From an uncultured Sterolibacterium sp. (lineage in GTDB: Bacteria > Pseudomonadota > Gammaproteobacteria > Burkholderiales > Rhodocyclaceae), in NCBI GenBank assembly GCA_903832735.1, contig CAILCO010000124.1, forward strand, positions 45,372 to 109,371: DNA of 64,000 nucleotides, in the 5' to 3' direction. The translations under genes and the position numbers were made by a program. Below are positions 63,580 to 64,000 of the stretch, one piece after another (the stretch's first letter is position 1; each line of letters opens with the position of its first letter). The notes beneath the pieces were generated by a model. That model was not told the origin of the DNA. It saw only the letters and a program-made list of their open reading frames with translations, and searched no databases.

Positions 63580-63870
63580 TTACTGGAAGGTCAGGGCCTG
63601 CCCGTTGTCATACACAGTCACCTTCATCGCCGAAATATTCCCGGTTTGGTCAACCCTGTAGCACTGCGCACCCGAAACCGCTGGCGCATTATTGGTAAAG
63701 GCCGTTGTCGAGTTGATGCATGCCCAAGCACTTGTCGCCGTATCGGATTCTAGCGACCAAGTGACCAACCCATATGAAGAGATGAGTATTTTGGCGCTAC
63801 TGGTATAAGTGGTGTCAGTCTCGAGCGCGCCGCTTTGACCAACGGTAGCGCTCGAAGGGAGCCGCGAGTT
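63580..63870 (-). pseudogene. 3' fragment of a gene cut by an IS30-type insertion
   Basis: About 95 codons, ending NISAMKVTVYDNGQALTFQ, Ser/Thr-rich with two Cys (WACINST, AQCYRV) as in a pilin or exported-protein C-terminus. No credible start: upstream the frame enters sequence that belongs to the IS (right of about 63870). Composition is lower-GC. Family not recognised. Confidence 0.5.
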
Positions 63871-64000
63871 CAAATTCGAAGTGCAACTCTTGATTAACCA
63901 GTGGAGTGGGCGAGATGCGATAGCATCCGAGCCCCTAGACCTCCAAGTCAAAGTTGCCAAGAATGAACTACACACATCTCACCCAAGACGAACGGTACCA
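63871..64000 (+). mobile_element. Left end of an IS30-family insertion sequence (partial)
   Basis: The window ends 38 bases into a gene starting at 63963 that reads MNYTHLTQDERYQ, the characteristic IS30 transposase N-terminus. The IS end is placed near 63871 by analogy; the terminal inverted repeat and target duplication cannot be confirmed without the right end. Confidence 0.6.
63963..64000 (+). CDS. IS30-family transposase (5' end only)
   Basis: Twelve codons: MNYTHLTQDERY. IS30-type transposases typically begin MNYxxLTxxERYQIY. Only the N-terminal HTH start is in the window. Confidence 0.72.
   Translation, partial: MNYTHLTQDERY

Overview
The window looks like the chromosome of a PHA-forming betaproteobacterium, probably of the Rhodocyclales/Sterolibacteriaceae type. 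Supporting this are high GC coding DNA, the mla - murA - hisG - hisD gene order, a phasin, an MSHA-type pilus locus and a HoxFUYH hydrogenase. The assignment is from gene content only. Almost all DNA is coding, with many 1-8 bp start/stop overlaps. No rRNA, tRNA or CRISPR array was seen.

Layout. 1-13121: a long minus-strand run (mlaFEDACB, an ABC-2 exporter, ibaG, murA, hisG, hisD, and hisB at the left edge). It is broken by an inverted hisC and by a lower-GC two-gene cassette lying between ~220-bp inverted repeats (1738-4006). 13295-25715: an MSHA-type pilus assembly locus. 25712-31291: a CPA2/Kef antiporter, then kdsD-kdsC-lptC-lptA and a crotonase. 31314-38962: phasin with a clear sigma-70 promoter and PhaR-like sites, a MoaB/CinA-fold protein, hrpA, crcB and glnS. 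39054-42535: a small hypothetical gene, a c-di-GMP-I (GEMM) riboswitch controlling an unknown membrane protein, and an Hpt/HD-GYP protein, converging on an aminotransferase. 41378-47882: a minus-strand operon (DUF4202-like, two beta-hydroxyacid dehydrogenases, a PAS3-GGDEF-EAL protein, FKBP, aminotransferase).

48010-61175 is an accessory region resembling a redox/hypoxia regulon. It holds a FixLJ-like two-component pair, a nitroreductase, a truncated MBL nuclease, a Spy-like protein, a cysteine-containing membrane protein, UspA, a PagL-like deacylase, a PAS protein with hoxFUYHW, and an MFS transporter preceded by a 34-residue exported peptide. Four transcription units here carry the same 18-bp inverted repeat (consensus ATACGYG-N4-CGCGTAT) 57-109 bp upstream of their first start codon. 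This is the strongest candidate for an undescribed regulatory circuit in the window.

61411-63457: a Fur-boxed iron uptake operon (cupredoxin, outer-membrane barrel, FTR1 permease). 63580-64000: a truncated gene next to the first codons of an IS30-family transposase.

C-di-GMP is a recurring theme. It appears in an MshEN-like domain on the pilus ATPase, a c-di-GMP riboswitch, an HD-GYP phosphodiesterase and a GGDEF-EAL protein.
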